Of a stretch of DNA of 64,000 bases, positions 7,328-16,330 are shown in pieces. Within the stretch, counting starts at the first letter, position 1; every line of letters begins with the position of its first letter. The notes under the pieces are model-generated. The model was not told the DNA's origin. It did not search any database and worked only from the letters and a program-made list of their open reading frames with translations. The position numbers and the translations under genes were made by a program. This DNA is from CAWBXL01 sp963837365 (lineage in GTDB: Bacteria; Acidobacteriota; Terriglobia; Terriglobales; Acidobacteriaceae): contig CAWIMW010000008.1 in assembly GCA_963837365.1 (NCBI GenBank), positions 1 through 64,000 of the forward strand. Direction: 5' to 3'.

Positions 7328-7467
7328 AAACCACCTCCGCCATTCACGCGCTCAGTAGAAGTCGGGGCATAATTGGGGCTAGCCCACCCTTTGGTTTTGA
7401 TTTTTGCGACCCAATTCTAAAATGAGGTTGCACACGTGGAACGCCGGTTTCGGCCCTCCACATAGAC

Positions 7468-8601
7468 CTATTGAACCTTAAGATTTTCGTGCCCCATCTT
7501 TTCTGCCAGGCCAGAAAGATCCAAGGTTACGGTTCGCGCCGCTTTCTCGTAGTAACTAAATTCCAATACCAATTTTCTGTGCTCCATAAGTTGATTAAGA
7601 AATTGTTTTTCTCGTCCATATGGAAAAAGCGTCTCATGGCTATCAGAAATACCCCACGTCTGGCTGAAGGGTTTTTCTTCATCAAATTTCAACCGAACGG
7701 AAGTGCTATATTCTGCCTCATACCCTTTTGAAGCAAGCATCCCGTGCACGGTGATGCCTACACCGACGTGCTTTCCTACACAGAGCTTGCCGTTCTCGAA
7801 GCAGATACTCAATTCCGCATAATGCAGCTTACCGAAATCAATGCCGTCCGGATCGCTTGATTCCAATGAAAGAAACTCCGTCTTCGTCCCATCGATTGCG
7901 TTTGTTGAGACGCTAGAGCTTTCCCAGTGAGGTTTCCATCCACAATGAGGATCTGTATCGCGCAACGATTCACATGGATCGAAAGTCACCTCCGATTTTG
8001 TTTCTTTGTTCGAAATCTGCAGTGTGGTGGCCGCGAAATCCCGGACATACCATTGGTCACTTAATTGATTAAATTGCTCCATTTCTTTTTGCAAAACGGC
8101 GAGAATTCCACCTTCATACTCTGGGAAGGGTTTACTGCCATCCATCGCCGCAACGTGTGACGGAAATGTCCGAACTGTATAGACGGGGTTTTGCGCGCTG
8201 AATTCGTTCCCAAGTTCTTGAAAGTAATTGCCATCAAGAGTGAACTTGCTTCGCCCGCGAGTAGATAGGACTACCTTTGCGAAATGCCGATTCTTTAGAG
8301 CCTCTGAGTATTGCAGAAAGGCGCGAAATACATCGGCCCGTGTGGCATTTTCCGAAATTGCGGTGAGATCGAATATCAACGTGTTAGTGTCAATCCAATT
8401 GTCAAAGTGTGCATGCGCGGATAAAACGTGATTGCGCGGATCGGTCGTCAGAATCTGCTGCAACGGTCGGTCGACCCTTATATCGTTGAATAACCAGATT
8501 CCAAAGCCTCCCACAATTAACAAGACGCATGCACCGACAAGAACTATTCGTGACATCTTGGAATGTGTTTTTTCGACTTCCACAGATTCAACTTCTACCA
8601 T
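7468..8601 (-). CDS. single-pass membrane protein of unknown function, 377 residues
   Basis: ATG 8599-8601 with GGAG eight bases upstream gives MVEVESVEVEKTHSKMSRIV, followed by one membrane helix VLVGACVLLIVGGFGIWLF at about 19-37. The rest (about 340 residues) is predicted outside the cytoplasm, with two Cys pairs (DPCESLRDTDPHCGW; CFENGKLCVG). The open frame extends 40 codons further upstream into the next gene, without support. No domain was recognised. It is part of the lower-GC block 6140-8640. Confidence 0.75.
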   Translation of the reverse strand: MVEVESVEVEKTHSKMSRIVLVGACVLLIVGGFGIWLFNDIRVDRPLQQILTTDPRNHVLSAHAHFDNWIDTNTLIFDLTAISENATRADVFRAFLQYSEALKNRHFAKVVLSTRGRSKFTLDGNYFQELGNEFSAQNPVYTVRTFPSHVAAMDGSKPFPEYEGGILAVLQKEMEQFNQLSDQWYVRDFAATTLQISNKETKSEVTFDPCESLRDTDPHCGWKPHWESSSVSTNAIDGTKTEFLSLESSDPDGIDFGKLHYAELSICFENGKLCVGKHVGVGITVHGMLASKGYEAEYSTSVRLKFDEEKPFSQTWGISDSHETLFPYGREKQFLNQLMEHRKLVLEFSYYEKAARTVTLDLSGLAEKMGHENLKVQ

Positions 8602-8644
8602 ATGTGAAACTCCGGCAGTAAAAAGTAGGCATCTCTCAAAACAA

Positions 8645-9067
8645 CTACTTCTTCTCCAAAAATTCCTTGAAGTGCTTGGCCACAGCTTCCGCCATGGACT
8701 GCATATTCTTGCTTCCTCCACGCTGCTTGTTCACCGAGTAAGCCCACATCATCCTGGATGAATTGGTTTCGATCAGCTGGACGGAAACATTGCCTTTGTC
8801 CTCGATACCTGCGCAGTAGGCGAACAGGCAGCGGGCGACTTTGCCTCCGGTGGATTCCTGCTTGATCTCAATGGGGGCTGTTTTCAGGACATAGTTGGCT
8901 TTGGTTGGATCGGTCACCACGTCTACCGGGACGTTTTTCTTGGTGATGGCGGCGCTGATGTAGGTGTCGAATCCATCCTTGGCGTCGATGTAGACGGTTG
9001 GGTGGGCGATTTGCGCGGATGCCAGTGATGTTACGAACAGGAGCAATGAAAGACAGAGCTTTTTCAT
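8645..9067 (-). CDS. secreted protein of unknown function, 140 residues
   Basis: The start at ATG 9067 gives a clean signal peptide, MKKLCLSLLLFVTSLASAQ, with cleavage likely after ASA. The mature part reads HPTVYIDAKDGFDTYISAAITKKNVPVDVVTDP, then VARCLFAYCAGIEDKGNVSVQLIETNSSRMMWAY. The pattern resembles small envelope proteins that assemble a value from periplasmic signals, but I cannot name a family. The open frame continues far upstream through a REP element, which is not coding. It ends about 40 bases before the 377-residue gene. Confidence 0.78.
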   Translation of the reverse strand: MKKLCLSLLLFVTSLASAQIAHPTVYIDAKDGFDTYISAAITKKNVPVDVVTDPTKANYVLKTAPIEIKQESTGGKVARCLFAYCAGIEDKGNVSVQLIETNSSRMMWAYSVNKQRGGSKNMQSMAEAVAKHFKEFLEKK

Positions 9068-9197
9068 GTTGAGTCTCCGAGTTACCAAGTGCTTGGGAAT
9101 TGGTGGTGCGGGGCCGGTGGGGGATTTCAAATTGGTTTTACGCTTTGGGGTGGGACTGGGCAAGTTACGACGGTAAGGATGGTTGGAGATGGTTGGA

Positions 9198-9288
9198 GTG
9201 CCGTCCCTGCGGGACTCGAGTCTTCTCCAAAGCTTTCCCGGCACTGCCGTGCCGGGCTTTCTTATTCCGTGCCTTCGGCACTGGGGTT
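9198..9288. repeat. REP element related to the RAYT-flanking blocks
   Basis: The order CCGTCCCTGCGGGACTCG, CCCGGCACTGCCGTGCCGGG, CCGTGCCTTCGGCACTG is the right half of the 5281-5481 block. It lies in the long gap 9068-9599 upstream of the secreted-protein gene. This suggests mobilisation in trans by the RAYT at 4782-5225. Confidence 0.8.
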
Positions 9289-9339
9289 GGCCATCGGCCT
9301 GAAAACCTTTTTGATCGGGATGGGGTTGCAAACACAAGG

Positions 9340-9425
9340 TCCCCTTCGACAAGCTCAGGGCAGGCTCTCCACTCCGCGAATCATCGCCTTCGCGATGATC
9401 TGCTGCGGTCGGGATGACAGGGTTG
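9340..9425. repeat. dispersed repeat with CTTCGACAAGCTCAGGG and GGTCGGGATGACAGG
   Basis: CCCCTTCGACAAGCTCAGGG is followed by a hairpin, GCGAATCATCGCCTTCGCGATGATCTGC, in which ATCATCGC pairs with GCGATGAT, and then CGGTCGGGATGACAGGGTTGTGG. A related unit with another central stem lies at 21240-21290. No gene was found in 9068-9599. Confidence 0.65.
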
Positions 9426-9599
9426 TGGAGGGGATCAAGCGCGGCTCGATTAGGGCCGTTGCGCCACACAAGAACATTCATGCAAAAGCCCACCCTGTTG
9501 CACAAGACGCGACAAGGGTGGGGGATCCTGGGGTTTCTTAATCGTCTAATTCTTGATTTGCTTTCGGCAGTGGCGGACAGGAGTGTCCGCCCTACATTT

Positions 9600-9878
9600 T
9601 TAATCCCGAAGTCTTTCTGTGAATTCCAGGCCGAAGTTGTAGCCGGTGCGGTTGCGGACTACGGCCTGGACGGTGCGGGGGAAAGGCAACTCGAATTCAA
9701 CTTCCAGGAGATCCCCTGGCTTGAGCGCCATGCCGGCGTAGAGGGACATGCCGCCTTCGCTGAGTTCGGTGACTCGTCCGGGGACCAGGACTGATTCCGA
9801 ACTTTGGTAAATTCCAATTTTTACGGGAAGATCGACGATCTGTCTTTCCCAGCGCCGGAGTGGGCTTTGGGGTGTCAT
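9600..9878 (-). CDS. small PilZ-domain protein
   Basis: A 92-residue single PilZ domain. PilZ proteins bind cyclic di-GMP through an RxxxR motif and a (D/N)xSxxG motif. Here RRWER supplies RxxxR near residue 8-12, and TELSEGGMSLY supplies the second motif, with Glu in the first position and the Gly pair kept. The C-terminal GYNFGLEFTE strand is typical. Such stand-alone domains act as effectors of motility, exopolysaccharide or envelope functions; the target is not visible. The gene is divergent from the zinc-ribbon protein gene across a structured 220-base spacer. Confidence 0.87.
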   Translation of the reverse strand: MTPQSPLRRWERQIVDLPVKIGIYQSSESVLVPGRVTELSEGGMSLYAGMALKPGDLLEVEFELPFPRTVQAVVRNRTGYNFGLEFTERLRD

Positions 9879-9927
9879 GGGGGAGTTTCCATTATATTTT
9901 GTCTTCCGAACGCCGGAAGATTACAGC

Positions 9928-10062
9928 GGTCACCTCAGAGGTATGACCAAAGAGATCAGGTAATAGTTCAGCAAGAGATTACCTGGCTGATGGCCGGCAA
10001 ACCTCAGGAATCAGGGTAAGCTGAATCTTTGCTCCCCGGCCAACCATGTACCCTCGGGGGTA
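9928..10062. ncRNA. cluster of four hairpins in the PilZ / zinc-ribbon divergent spacer
   Basis: Four consecutive stems are seen. First, GGTCA and TGACC enclose CCTCAGAGG. Second, GGTAAT and ATTACC around 9958-9982. Third, a strong stem, GGCCGGCAAA (9992-10001), pairs with TTTGC (10028-10032) and, after a short bulge, CCGGCC (10036-10041), enclosing GAATCAG/CTGAATC. Fourth, TACCC TCGG GGGTA (10049-10062). The region could be a 5' leader of either divergent gene. It matches no riboswitch consensus I know, including c-di-GMP-I. Confidence 0.4.
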
Positions 10063-10100
10063 ATCTTAATGGCGTGGCCTAACCTAGTATTATTAATGAT

Positions 10101-11165
10101 ATGGAATCCGGGGGGATGATTCGCTGTACGCAGTGCGGGTATAAGAACAGCCCTGTTTATCATTATTGTGGGGTCTGCGGGGCGGTGCTTCAGGCTGCTG
10201 CCAAGGAAGAGGCGGCGAAACCTGTTGCTCCGGCTCCGGTGCCAACTGCTGCGCCCCCACCACCACCGCCTGCCCCACCTGCGCCTCCGCCATCCCGGCA
10301 CGCGAAATCTGATCTGCCTGTGACTGCGGGAATGTCGTTTCTGGGGCTAAGCGATGCTCCTAGCAGCCGTTCTCCCAGCTATCTTCTGGATGACGAAGAG
10401 GACGGGGAACGGTCTGTTGCCTGGGGACGGATTTTTATCGTTCTAATTCTGCTGGCCGCTGCGGGCGGACTGGGATGGCAGTACTATCGCGGCGCATATC
10501 CGTTTGGCCCACGGGCTCAGGCTCCGGCAGCGGCTGCGCCAGCTACGACACCTGCGTCAGCTCCGGAAGAGTCTTCTACTTCAACGGCCGCTACATCTGC
10601 GCCCAAACCATCGTCTGAGACTCCGGTTCCGGAAGCGAGCACGACGCCTGCTGAACCTGCGGCGTCGGCTCCGGCTAGCACACCGGAATCAACTCCGCCG
10701 CCCGAAACCAAAGCGGAGACACCGGCGAAGGCTGAGCCTGCTGCTCCTGCTGAGACCGCGCAGCCTGCGCCCGAGAAAACTGCGGTGGCCAAGGTTGAGA
10801 AAACTCCGCCAGTACGCGCCAAAACTCCAGCGCCGGCGCCGGAACCTCCGGTCCCTCCAGGTGAGTCCCTGTACATACAGGGGCAGAGATATCTCTACGG
10901 CACGGGTGGAGTGAAGGCGAACTGCGATCTGGCGCTGAAGAGTCTGTTGTCGGCGGCATCGCGTTCTCATGCGCGGGCGCAGAGTACGCTGGGGACCATG
11001 TACTCGACCGGGCACTGCGTGACTCGGGATTTGCCGTCAGCGTACCGTTGGTTTGCCAAGGCGCTGCACTCGGACCCGAACAATACCCGGCTGGAGCAGG
11101 ACCTCAGCGTGGTGTGGCGGCAGATGACGCCTGGGGAGAAGCAGTTGGCCACCAAGGCTGACTAG
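10101..11165 (+). CDS. zinc-ribbon, single-pass membrane protein with Pro/Ala linker and Sel1-like repeats
   Basis: The 354-residue protein has three parts. An N-terminal zinc ribbon carries CTQCGYKN and YHYCGVCGAVL (about 7-35). A membrane helix, IFIVLILLAAAGGLGWQYY, lies at about 112-132. A long low-complexity Ala/Pro/Thr/Glu region (about 135-250) leads to Sel1/TPR-like repeats (SLYIQGQRYLYGTGGVKANCDLALKSLLSAA; RAQSTLGTMYSTGHCV). Sel1 repeats usually mediate protein contacts. The cytoplasmic ribbon and periplasmic repeats suggest an envelope scaffold; partner unknown. The start may be ATG 10101 or ATG 10116; neither has a clear ribosome site. Confidence 0.82.
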   Translation: MESGGMIRCTQCGYKNSPVYHYCGVCGAVLQAAAKEEAAKPVAPAPVPTAAPPPPPPAPPAPPPSRHAKSDLPVTAGMSFLGLSDAPSSRSPSYLLDDEEDGERSVAWGRIFIVLILLAAAGGLGWQYYRGAYPFGPRAQAPAAAAPATTPASAPEESSTSTAATSAPKPSSETPVPEASTTPAEPAASAPASTPESTPPPETKAETPAKAEPAAPAETAQPAPEKTAVAKVEKTPPVRAKTPAPAPEPPVPPGESLYIQGQRYLYGTGGVKANCDLALKSLLSAASRSHARAQSTLGTMYSTGHCVTRDLPSAYRWFAKALHSDPNNTRLEQDLSVVWRQMTPGEKQLATKAD

Positions 11166-11205
11166 AAGCTGGCGCAACGCATAGAGCCGCCGAACTCATA
11201 CATCC

Positions 11206-11850
11206 ATGAAACTGCAAGCCGTTCTCTTCGACTACGGGATGGTGCTCAGCACTCCGCAAGTGGCCAGCGCTCATCAGAAGCTGGTTGATGGGTTTGCGGT
11301 AAGCGCTGATATTTTCGACCGCTGTTACTGGGCCAGCCGTCATGCCTATGACCAGGGACGCTACACTGGCCAGGAGTATTGGGATAGAGTTGCCGCCGAC
11401 GCGGGTGCTTCACTCACTCCACGGCAAACTCAGGCCCTGATCGAAGCCGACATCGAGATGTGGAGTGGGATCAACCCTTCCATGCTGGAGTGGGCCAGAA
11501 GTGTGGGGCGAGCAGGCTTTCGAACTGGAATCCTTTCCAACATCGGCTTCGAACTGGCATCTGCGCTGGAGCGGCAATATGCCTGGACCAAAGAATTCCC
11601 TTACACCATCTGGTCCTGTCGCGTAGGTGCGGCCAAGCCTGAGGCGGAAATCTTCCAGCATGCGCGGGCGAAACTTGGCGTGGAGCCCGAGGCGGTCCTT
11701 TTTATTGATGATCGTCCGGAAAATGTTGATGGCGCACGCCGGACGGGATTCCGCGCGATCCTGTTCAAGAGCATCGACGACCTTGAACAAGAGCTCAGCG
11801 CGCAAGGGCTGGCGGAACAATTGCCGAAGCTGGCAGCAGTGCGCCGATAG
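11206..11850 (+). CDS. HAD-superfamily hydrolase
   Basis: A 214-residue HAD subfamily IA-type protein. Motif I is FDYGMVL, with the nucleophile Asp but Gly instead of the second Asp, as in several YihX/epoxide-hydrolase-like members. Motif II is ILSNIG, motif III is the Lys in GAAKPEAEIF, and motif IV is FIDDRPENVDGA. The alpha-helical cap lies at about 20-85. These enzymes hydrolyse small phosphorylated or halogenated compounds; the substrate cannot be told. It starts at ATG 11206, 40 bases after the preceding gene, so it may be co-transcribed. Confidence 0.88.
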   Translation: MKLQAVLFDYGMVLSTPQVASAHQKLVDGFAVSADIFDRCYWASRHAYDQGRYTGQEYWDRVAADAGASLTPRQTQALIEADIEMWSGINPSMLEWARSVGRAGFRTGILSNIGFELASALERQYAWTKEFPYTIWSCRVGAAKPEAEIFQHARAKLGVEPEAVLFIDDRPENVDGARRTGFRAILFKSIDDLEQELSAQGLAEQLPKLAAVRR

Positions 11851-12029
11851 CTTTCGTGAAGACTGGTTGCGAATGAAGGACGATGTAGCGGGCCAGCGGC
11901 AGAGGCGTCACTCTGGGACAGCCCCCTTTAGAATTGACTACAACAAGAATCAACACCAATACAATTTGACGGCAACATTCGGAGAGCGCCGGTCCGGCGT
12001 TCGCGCTTAATTTGGAAATGGAGATTTGC

Positions 12030-13448
12030 ATGGATGCGAACGAGTTTCGCGATACTGGACACCGGGTGGTAGATTTTTTGGCTGATTATCTCGATCACAT
12101 CGAGGAAAAGCGTGTCTTCCCTGATGTCGAGCCGCGGACGGTGAATGAGCTATTTGCTGAATCCTTGCCCCAGGACCCGAGTTCGTCCGAGCTTGTCTTT
12201 TCAGAACTTGAAAAGAAGCTTTTTCCCTACTGCACCAATGTTGGCCATCCCGGATACATGGGTCTGATTACTCCGTCGCCGAATCCGGTCGGCATCATTG
12301 CAGACTTCATTTGCTCGGCCATCAATCAGAACGTGGGAGCTTACTCGATCGGCCCATCCAGCGTGGCCATGGAACGCCGCGTCGTGCGTTGGCTCACGGA
12401 CCTGTGCGGATACGATTCCCTAGCCGGCGGCAATCTTACAAGCGGCGGCATGATGGCCAATTTCATCGGGCTCAAGGTCGGGCGCGATGCGGTGACCGGT
12501 GACGTGGCGCAACACGACGGTGTGAGTACGGGTTGGGCGGTGTATGCCTCTGAAGAGCGCCATGTTTCGGTAGACAAGGCCGTCGATTGCATTGGTTTGG
12601 GCCGGAATGCGCTCCGCGCGCTGCCGACAGACTCAGATTTTCAAGTGCGGCTGGATGCTCTGGAAGAAGCGATCGCTCGCGACAAGAAGGCCGGTATTCA
12701 CCCAATGTGCATTGTCGGCATCTTCGGAACTACTAATACCGGCGCAGTGGACGATATCCGCGCGATGCGACGCATCGCCGACCGGGAAGGCATGTGGCTG
12801 CATGTGGACGCGGCCTATGGTGGAGGAATGCTTCTGTCGCATCAATGGTCCATGCAGGACCGAGGCTTGCAGCTTGCCGATTCGATTACCATCGATCCTC
12901 ACAAATGGTTCTATGCTCCGCTCGATGCAGGAGCCGTACTGGTGAAAGATCAGAAGCGGTTGACGGCATCGTTCGGAATCAAGCCTTCCTACCTCACGGA
13001 CGAACTTGACCACTCCAACGAGCGCTATCAGTATTACGTGCATGGCTTCGAACAGTCGCGCCGCTTTCGTAGCCTGAAGGTGTGGATGAGCTTCAAACGC
13101 TACGGCGCGCGTCAGATTGGGGAGTGGATTGACAACAATGTACGCCAGGCAAAGCACCTCTATGCTCTGGCGGAGAAAGATCCTGAATTCGAACCCGCCA
13201 GCAGCCCGCCGATGTCGGCTATTTGCATTCGCTTCAAAGGGGGCAATTTGAGTGAGAGCGAGTCGAAAGAACTGCACGCGGAAGTCGCGCAGCGCGTCGA
13301 ACAAAGCGGTCGCTTCTGGATGTCCACCACGGAGCTCAAAGGAAAGACGTGGTTTCGCATTAACCCGGTCAACTTCCGGACTCGCGAAGAACACATGGAG
13401 GAGTTATTTCAATTGCTTCGGCTGGAGTGCCATGGGGTTGCGGGATAA
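12030..13448 (+). CDS. pyridoxal-dependent amino acid decarboxylase (group II, aromatic-type)
   Basis: A 472-residue PLP enzyme of the aromatic-amino-acid/glutamate decarboxylase family. Landmarks are GHPGYMGLITPSPNP near the N-terminus, NLTSGGMMANFIGL for cofactor phosphate contacts, HVDAAYGGGMLLS with the pyridine-binding Asp, and DPHKWFY with the Schiff-base Lys at about residue 292. ATG 12030 has GGAG seven bases upstream; the in-frame starts at 12012 and 12018 lack this. The product would be an amine plus CO2. The substrate (Tyr, Trp, Phe or DOPA) is not decidable by eye. Confidence 0.92.
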   Translation: MDANEFRDTGHRVVDFLADYLDHIEEKRVFPDVEPRTVNELFAESLPQDPSSSELVFSELEKKLFPYCTNVGHPGYMGLITPSPNPVGIIADFICSAINQNVGAYSIGPSSVAMERRVVRWLTDLCGYDSLAGGNLTSGGMMANFIGLKVGRDAVTGDVAQHDGVSTGWAVYASEERHVSVDKAVDCIGLGRNALRALPTDSDFQVRLDALEEAIARDKKAGIHPMCIVGIFGTTNTGAVDDIRAMRRIADREGMWLHVDAAYGGGMLLSHQWSMQDRGLQLADSITIDPHKWFYAPLDAGAVLVKDQKRLTASFGIKPSYLTDELDHSNERYQYYVHGFEQSRRFRSLKVWMSFKRYGARQIGEWIDNNVRQAKHLYALAEKDPEFEPASSPPMSAICIRFKGGNLSESESKELHAEVAQRVEQSGRFWMSTTELKGKTWFRINPVNFRTREEHMEELFQLLRLECHGVAG

Positions 13449-13602
13449 GAATGTGGCCAGCCGGGCGAATGATTGAGAATTGGGTGGTGACGAACAACAT
13501 TAGAGCGTCCCTGAATGTCACGACCCCGATGTCTCTTCTGCTCCTTTCATCCAAGATGATGAACATGGAACATCCCACTTTGCAAAAGATAGGCGCGAGC
13601 GA

Positions 13603-13800
13603 TTACGAACACGGCCTCCAGGAAACCCAGCCTCTGTTCATTTCCGGACAGTCGTAAGCACAAGCGAACAGATGAGTTTCCTTGGTGCCCATCTGGAATA
13701 GCTCAAACTCCAGTGTTTTCAGTGGCGCTCCAGCTCCGGCACATGGAAGCACACTTGCCACGGGAAAATAGGACTTAGCTCCAGCATTTCTCAACAGAGG
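13603..13800 (-). pseudogene. possible coding remnant upstream of the ADOP permease
   Basis: In the 376-base gap between the decarboxylase and the permease, one minus-strand frame reads like protein: AKSYFPVASVLPCAGAGAPL, then LEFELFQMGTKETHLFACAYDCPEM, with plausible hydrophobic spacing and Cys residues. The frame continues into the permease gene without a credible start, so a 5'-truncated remnant is the most I can suggest. Chance is quite possible. Confidence 0.2.
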
Positions 13801-13825
13801 TGTGGCTGAGCCGGAGGAGGCGGGC

Positions 13826-16270
13826 TTGAGCATACTGCAAGACTTTAAGTGCGGGGTGCGGGTACTGACTAAAAGCCCTGGGTTTGCCGCGCTAGCCATC
13901 GTCACCCTTGCCTTAGGAATCGGGGCCAACACTACTATCTTCAGTTGGATCAACTCAACGCTGTTGAATCCCGTACCTGGGCTTACCAAACCCAGTGAGG
14001 TTGTGGCCCTTACCTTGAACAAGCCCGGCGAGAACCCTTTCCCGTTTACCTATCCTGATGTGGAAGCGATGCGCGAGGGGCAGCAGAGTTTTACGGGGAT
14101 TATCGCGTGCAACTTCGTTCAGATGAGTCTGACCGGCCAAGGGAAACCACAACGCCTCTCGGGCATGGTAGCTTCCGCGAATTATTTTGATGTACTTGGT
14201 GTGCAGCCATTTCTGGGGCGCGGTTTTCTTCCGGAGGAGGACGAAAAACCAGGCGGTGCGCCGGTGGCGGTAATCAGTTACCGCTTATGGCAGACGCATT
14301 TCGCAGCCAACCCGAACATCGTCGGCCAAACGGTTGAACTCAATCAGCACCCCTATTCCATCGTGGGGGTCACGCCGGCAGCGTTTCAGGGAAGCCAGAC
14401 TGGCGTTCGGACTGACATTTGGGTCCCCATCATGATGGAAGCGCAACTCAATCCTTTGGGCGACCTGCTGCGGGACCATCACTACTTCTGGCTGTTTGCC
14501 TTTGGACGGCTGAAGCCCGGGGTTTCGCTGGCGCAGGCCCAGGAGGAAATGACGCGCCGGATGAAACCCGAGGTGGACAATTATCCGGAGGAGCACAAGG
14601 GACACACGGCGGTGAGTGTGTATCCGCTCTGGGAGAATCCATTCGGGGCGAATTTCTTTATGGCGAAGCTGCTGCCGATCCTCATGTGCATCGCGGGCCT
14701 AGTCCTGCTTCTGGCGTGCGCGAATGTCGCCAATCTCATGCTGGTCCGGTCGGTGGGGCGGCGGCGCGAGATCGCAATTCGCATTTCTTTAGGGGGGAAC
14801 CGGTGGCGGCTGGTGCGGCAACTGTTGGTGGAAAGCCTCCTGCTTTCTCTGGCGGGAGGCGCGGTAGCATTTCTGTTAACGCTATGGACCAAGGGAACGT
14901 TGATGACGTTTCTTCCTGTGACCCCGGACATTCCGCTGTCACTCACAATCGAAGCCGACCGCACGGTGCTCCTGGCGACCTTGGTGATTTCGCTGTTGAC
15001 CGGCGTGATTTTTGGTATTTTGCCGGCGGTGCGGTCCTCGGGCATCGCTCCCGCGGATGTACTGAAAGAAGAAAGTGGGAGTATGGCAGGAGGTCTGGGC
15101 AAGGCGCGCCTGGCCAGCGGGCTGGTGGTGGCGCAAATCTCGCTATCGTTGCTGCTACTGGTCTGCGCGGGATTGTTCATTCGCAGTTTCAGGAACGCGG
15201 GGGAAATTGATCCTGGATTCAATCCGCATAACGTGCTGATCGCCTCCTACGATTTGTTCACCGCCGGTTACAGCGATGCCACCGGGACTGAATTTCATCG
15301 CCAGCTTCTTGCCAAACTGGAAACTCTGCCGGGTGTCCAGTCGGCGGCCCTGTCAAGCCGCATACCACTCACCTTCGCCGGCGGCTCAACCGCGGTAAAA
15401 CCTGAAGGCTATGTTTCTCCCGCGAACGAGTCCATGGAAACGCAGGTGGCGATCATCTCACCGAATTACTTTCATACCATGCAAATTCCCATCGCGAAAG
15501 GACGCGACTTCGCTGCACAAGACACCAAGAGTTCGCAACGGGTGGTGATCGTCAGTGAGGCATTTGCCAACCGGTACTGGCCGGGACAGGAAGCCTTGGG
15601 CAAGCAGGTCAATTCGGACCTGACGCACGAGTGGTTTACGGTGGTCGGCGTGGCGCGAGACTGCAAAGAAATCAGCCTGAACGAAAAACCAATGCCATTT
15701 CTGTATTTGCCGGTGTCCCAGGTTTACCGGCCGGGCATGATCATCAACGCGCGCGCGGCCGGCGACCCCTTGGCTCTGGCCCGATCGGTCGAGAATGCGG
15801 CCCATGAATTGAATCCCGACCTTGGGTTGTTCGATGAGACTACGGCTGAATTGCGCGGCCAGTTTTCCAGCTTCGGTCAGCGCGTCGCGGGAACGTTTGT
15901 TGGAGCATTCGGATTGCTGGCCCTGGCACTGGCAGCCATAGGAGTCTATGGCGTGACTGCCTATACCACACGTCAGCGAACCCAGGAGATTGGCATCCGC
16001 GTGACCCTCGGCGCCAGCAGGCAAGACGTGCTACGCATGGTGCTCGGCCAGGGGCTAAGGTTGGTGCTCATCGGGCTAGGTTTGGGACTGGTGTTGTCTT
16101 TCGCTCTGACGCGCTTCTTGACCACTTTGCTGCTCGGCGTCACCAGCACCGACGCTCTGACGTTTTCGACGGTTGCACTCCTGCTGTGTGCCGTGACTTT
16201 GTTCGCCTGCTTCATACCCGGGTTTTGGGCCATGCGAGTCGAGCCCATGATCGCCTTGCGGCAGAAATGA
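13826..16270 (+). CDS. ADOP-type ABC transporter permease (MacB core plus FtsX domains)
   Basis: About 814 residues: an N-terminal helix after LQDFKCGVRVLTKSPGF, a MacB-like periplasmic domain, FtsX module with three helices near 270-420, second periplasmic domain, and second FtsX module with GVYGVTAYTTRQRTQEIGIRVTLGAS near the C-terminus. This duplicated layout without a linked ATPase is the acidobacterial duplicated orphan permease form; substrates are unknown. TTG 13826 follows GGAGGAGG and gives the family-like start LSILQDF; the GTG at 13802 would add eight residues and has no such site. Confidence 0.9.
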   Translation: MSILQDFKCGVRVLTKSPGFAALAIVTLALGIGANTTIFSWINSTLLNPVPGLTKPSEVVALTLNKPGENPFPFTYPDVEAMREGQQSFTGIIACNFVQMSLTGQGKPQRLSGMVASANYFDVLGVQPFLGRGFLPEEDEKPGGAPVAVISYRLWQTHFAANPNIVGQTVELNQHPYSIVGVTPAAFQGSQTGVRTDIWVPIMMEAQLNPLGDLLRDHHYFWLFAFGRLKPGVSLAQAQEEMTRRMKPEVDNYPEEHKGHTAVSVYPLWENPFGANFFMAKLLPILMCIAGLVLLLACANVANLMLVRSVGRRREIAIRISLGGNRWRLVRQLLVESLLLSLAGGAVAFLLTLWTKGTLMTFLPVTPDIPLSLTIEADRTVLLATLVISLLTGVIFGILPAVRSSGIAPADVLKEESGSMAGGLGKARLASGLVVAQISLSLLLLVCAGLFIRSFRNAGEIDPGFNPHNVLIASYDLFTAGYSDATGTEFHRQLLAKLETLPGVQSAALSSRIPLTFAGGSTAVKPEGYVSPANESMETQVAIISPNYFHTMQIPIAKGRDFAAQDTKSSQRVVIVSEAFANRYWPGQEALGKQVNSDLTHEWFTVVGVARDCKEISLNEKPMPFLYLPVSQVYRPGMIINARAAGDPLALARSVENAAHELNPDLGLFDETTAELRGQFSSFGQRVAGTFVGAFGLLALALAAIGVYGVTAYTTRQRTQEIGIRVTLGASRQDVLRMVLGQGLRLVLIGLGLGLVLSFALTRFLTTLLLGVTSTDALTFSTVALLLCAVTLFACFIPGFWAMRVEPMIALRQK

Positions 16271-16330
16271 GTTAACGAAAGTCGTCTGTTAGGGACGACC
16301 GATCTTCAGTTCGCGATGGGCTGGACGGGA

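Noticed and set aside
9089..9541. 150-residue plus-strand frame
   Set aside because: It reads through a REP element and the CTTCGACAAGCTCAGGG repeat; the product is repeat-derived.
9992..10041. c-di-GMP-I (GEMM) riboswitch suggested by GGCAAACC
   Set aside because: The second conserved block (GGGACGCAAAGCC) and the GNRA-type loop are absent; only the short GCAAACC word agrees.
12012..12029. Upstream starts of the PLP decarboxylase
   Set aside because: TTG 12012 and ATG 12018 have no ribosome site, while ATG 12030 has GGAG at the right distance.
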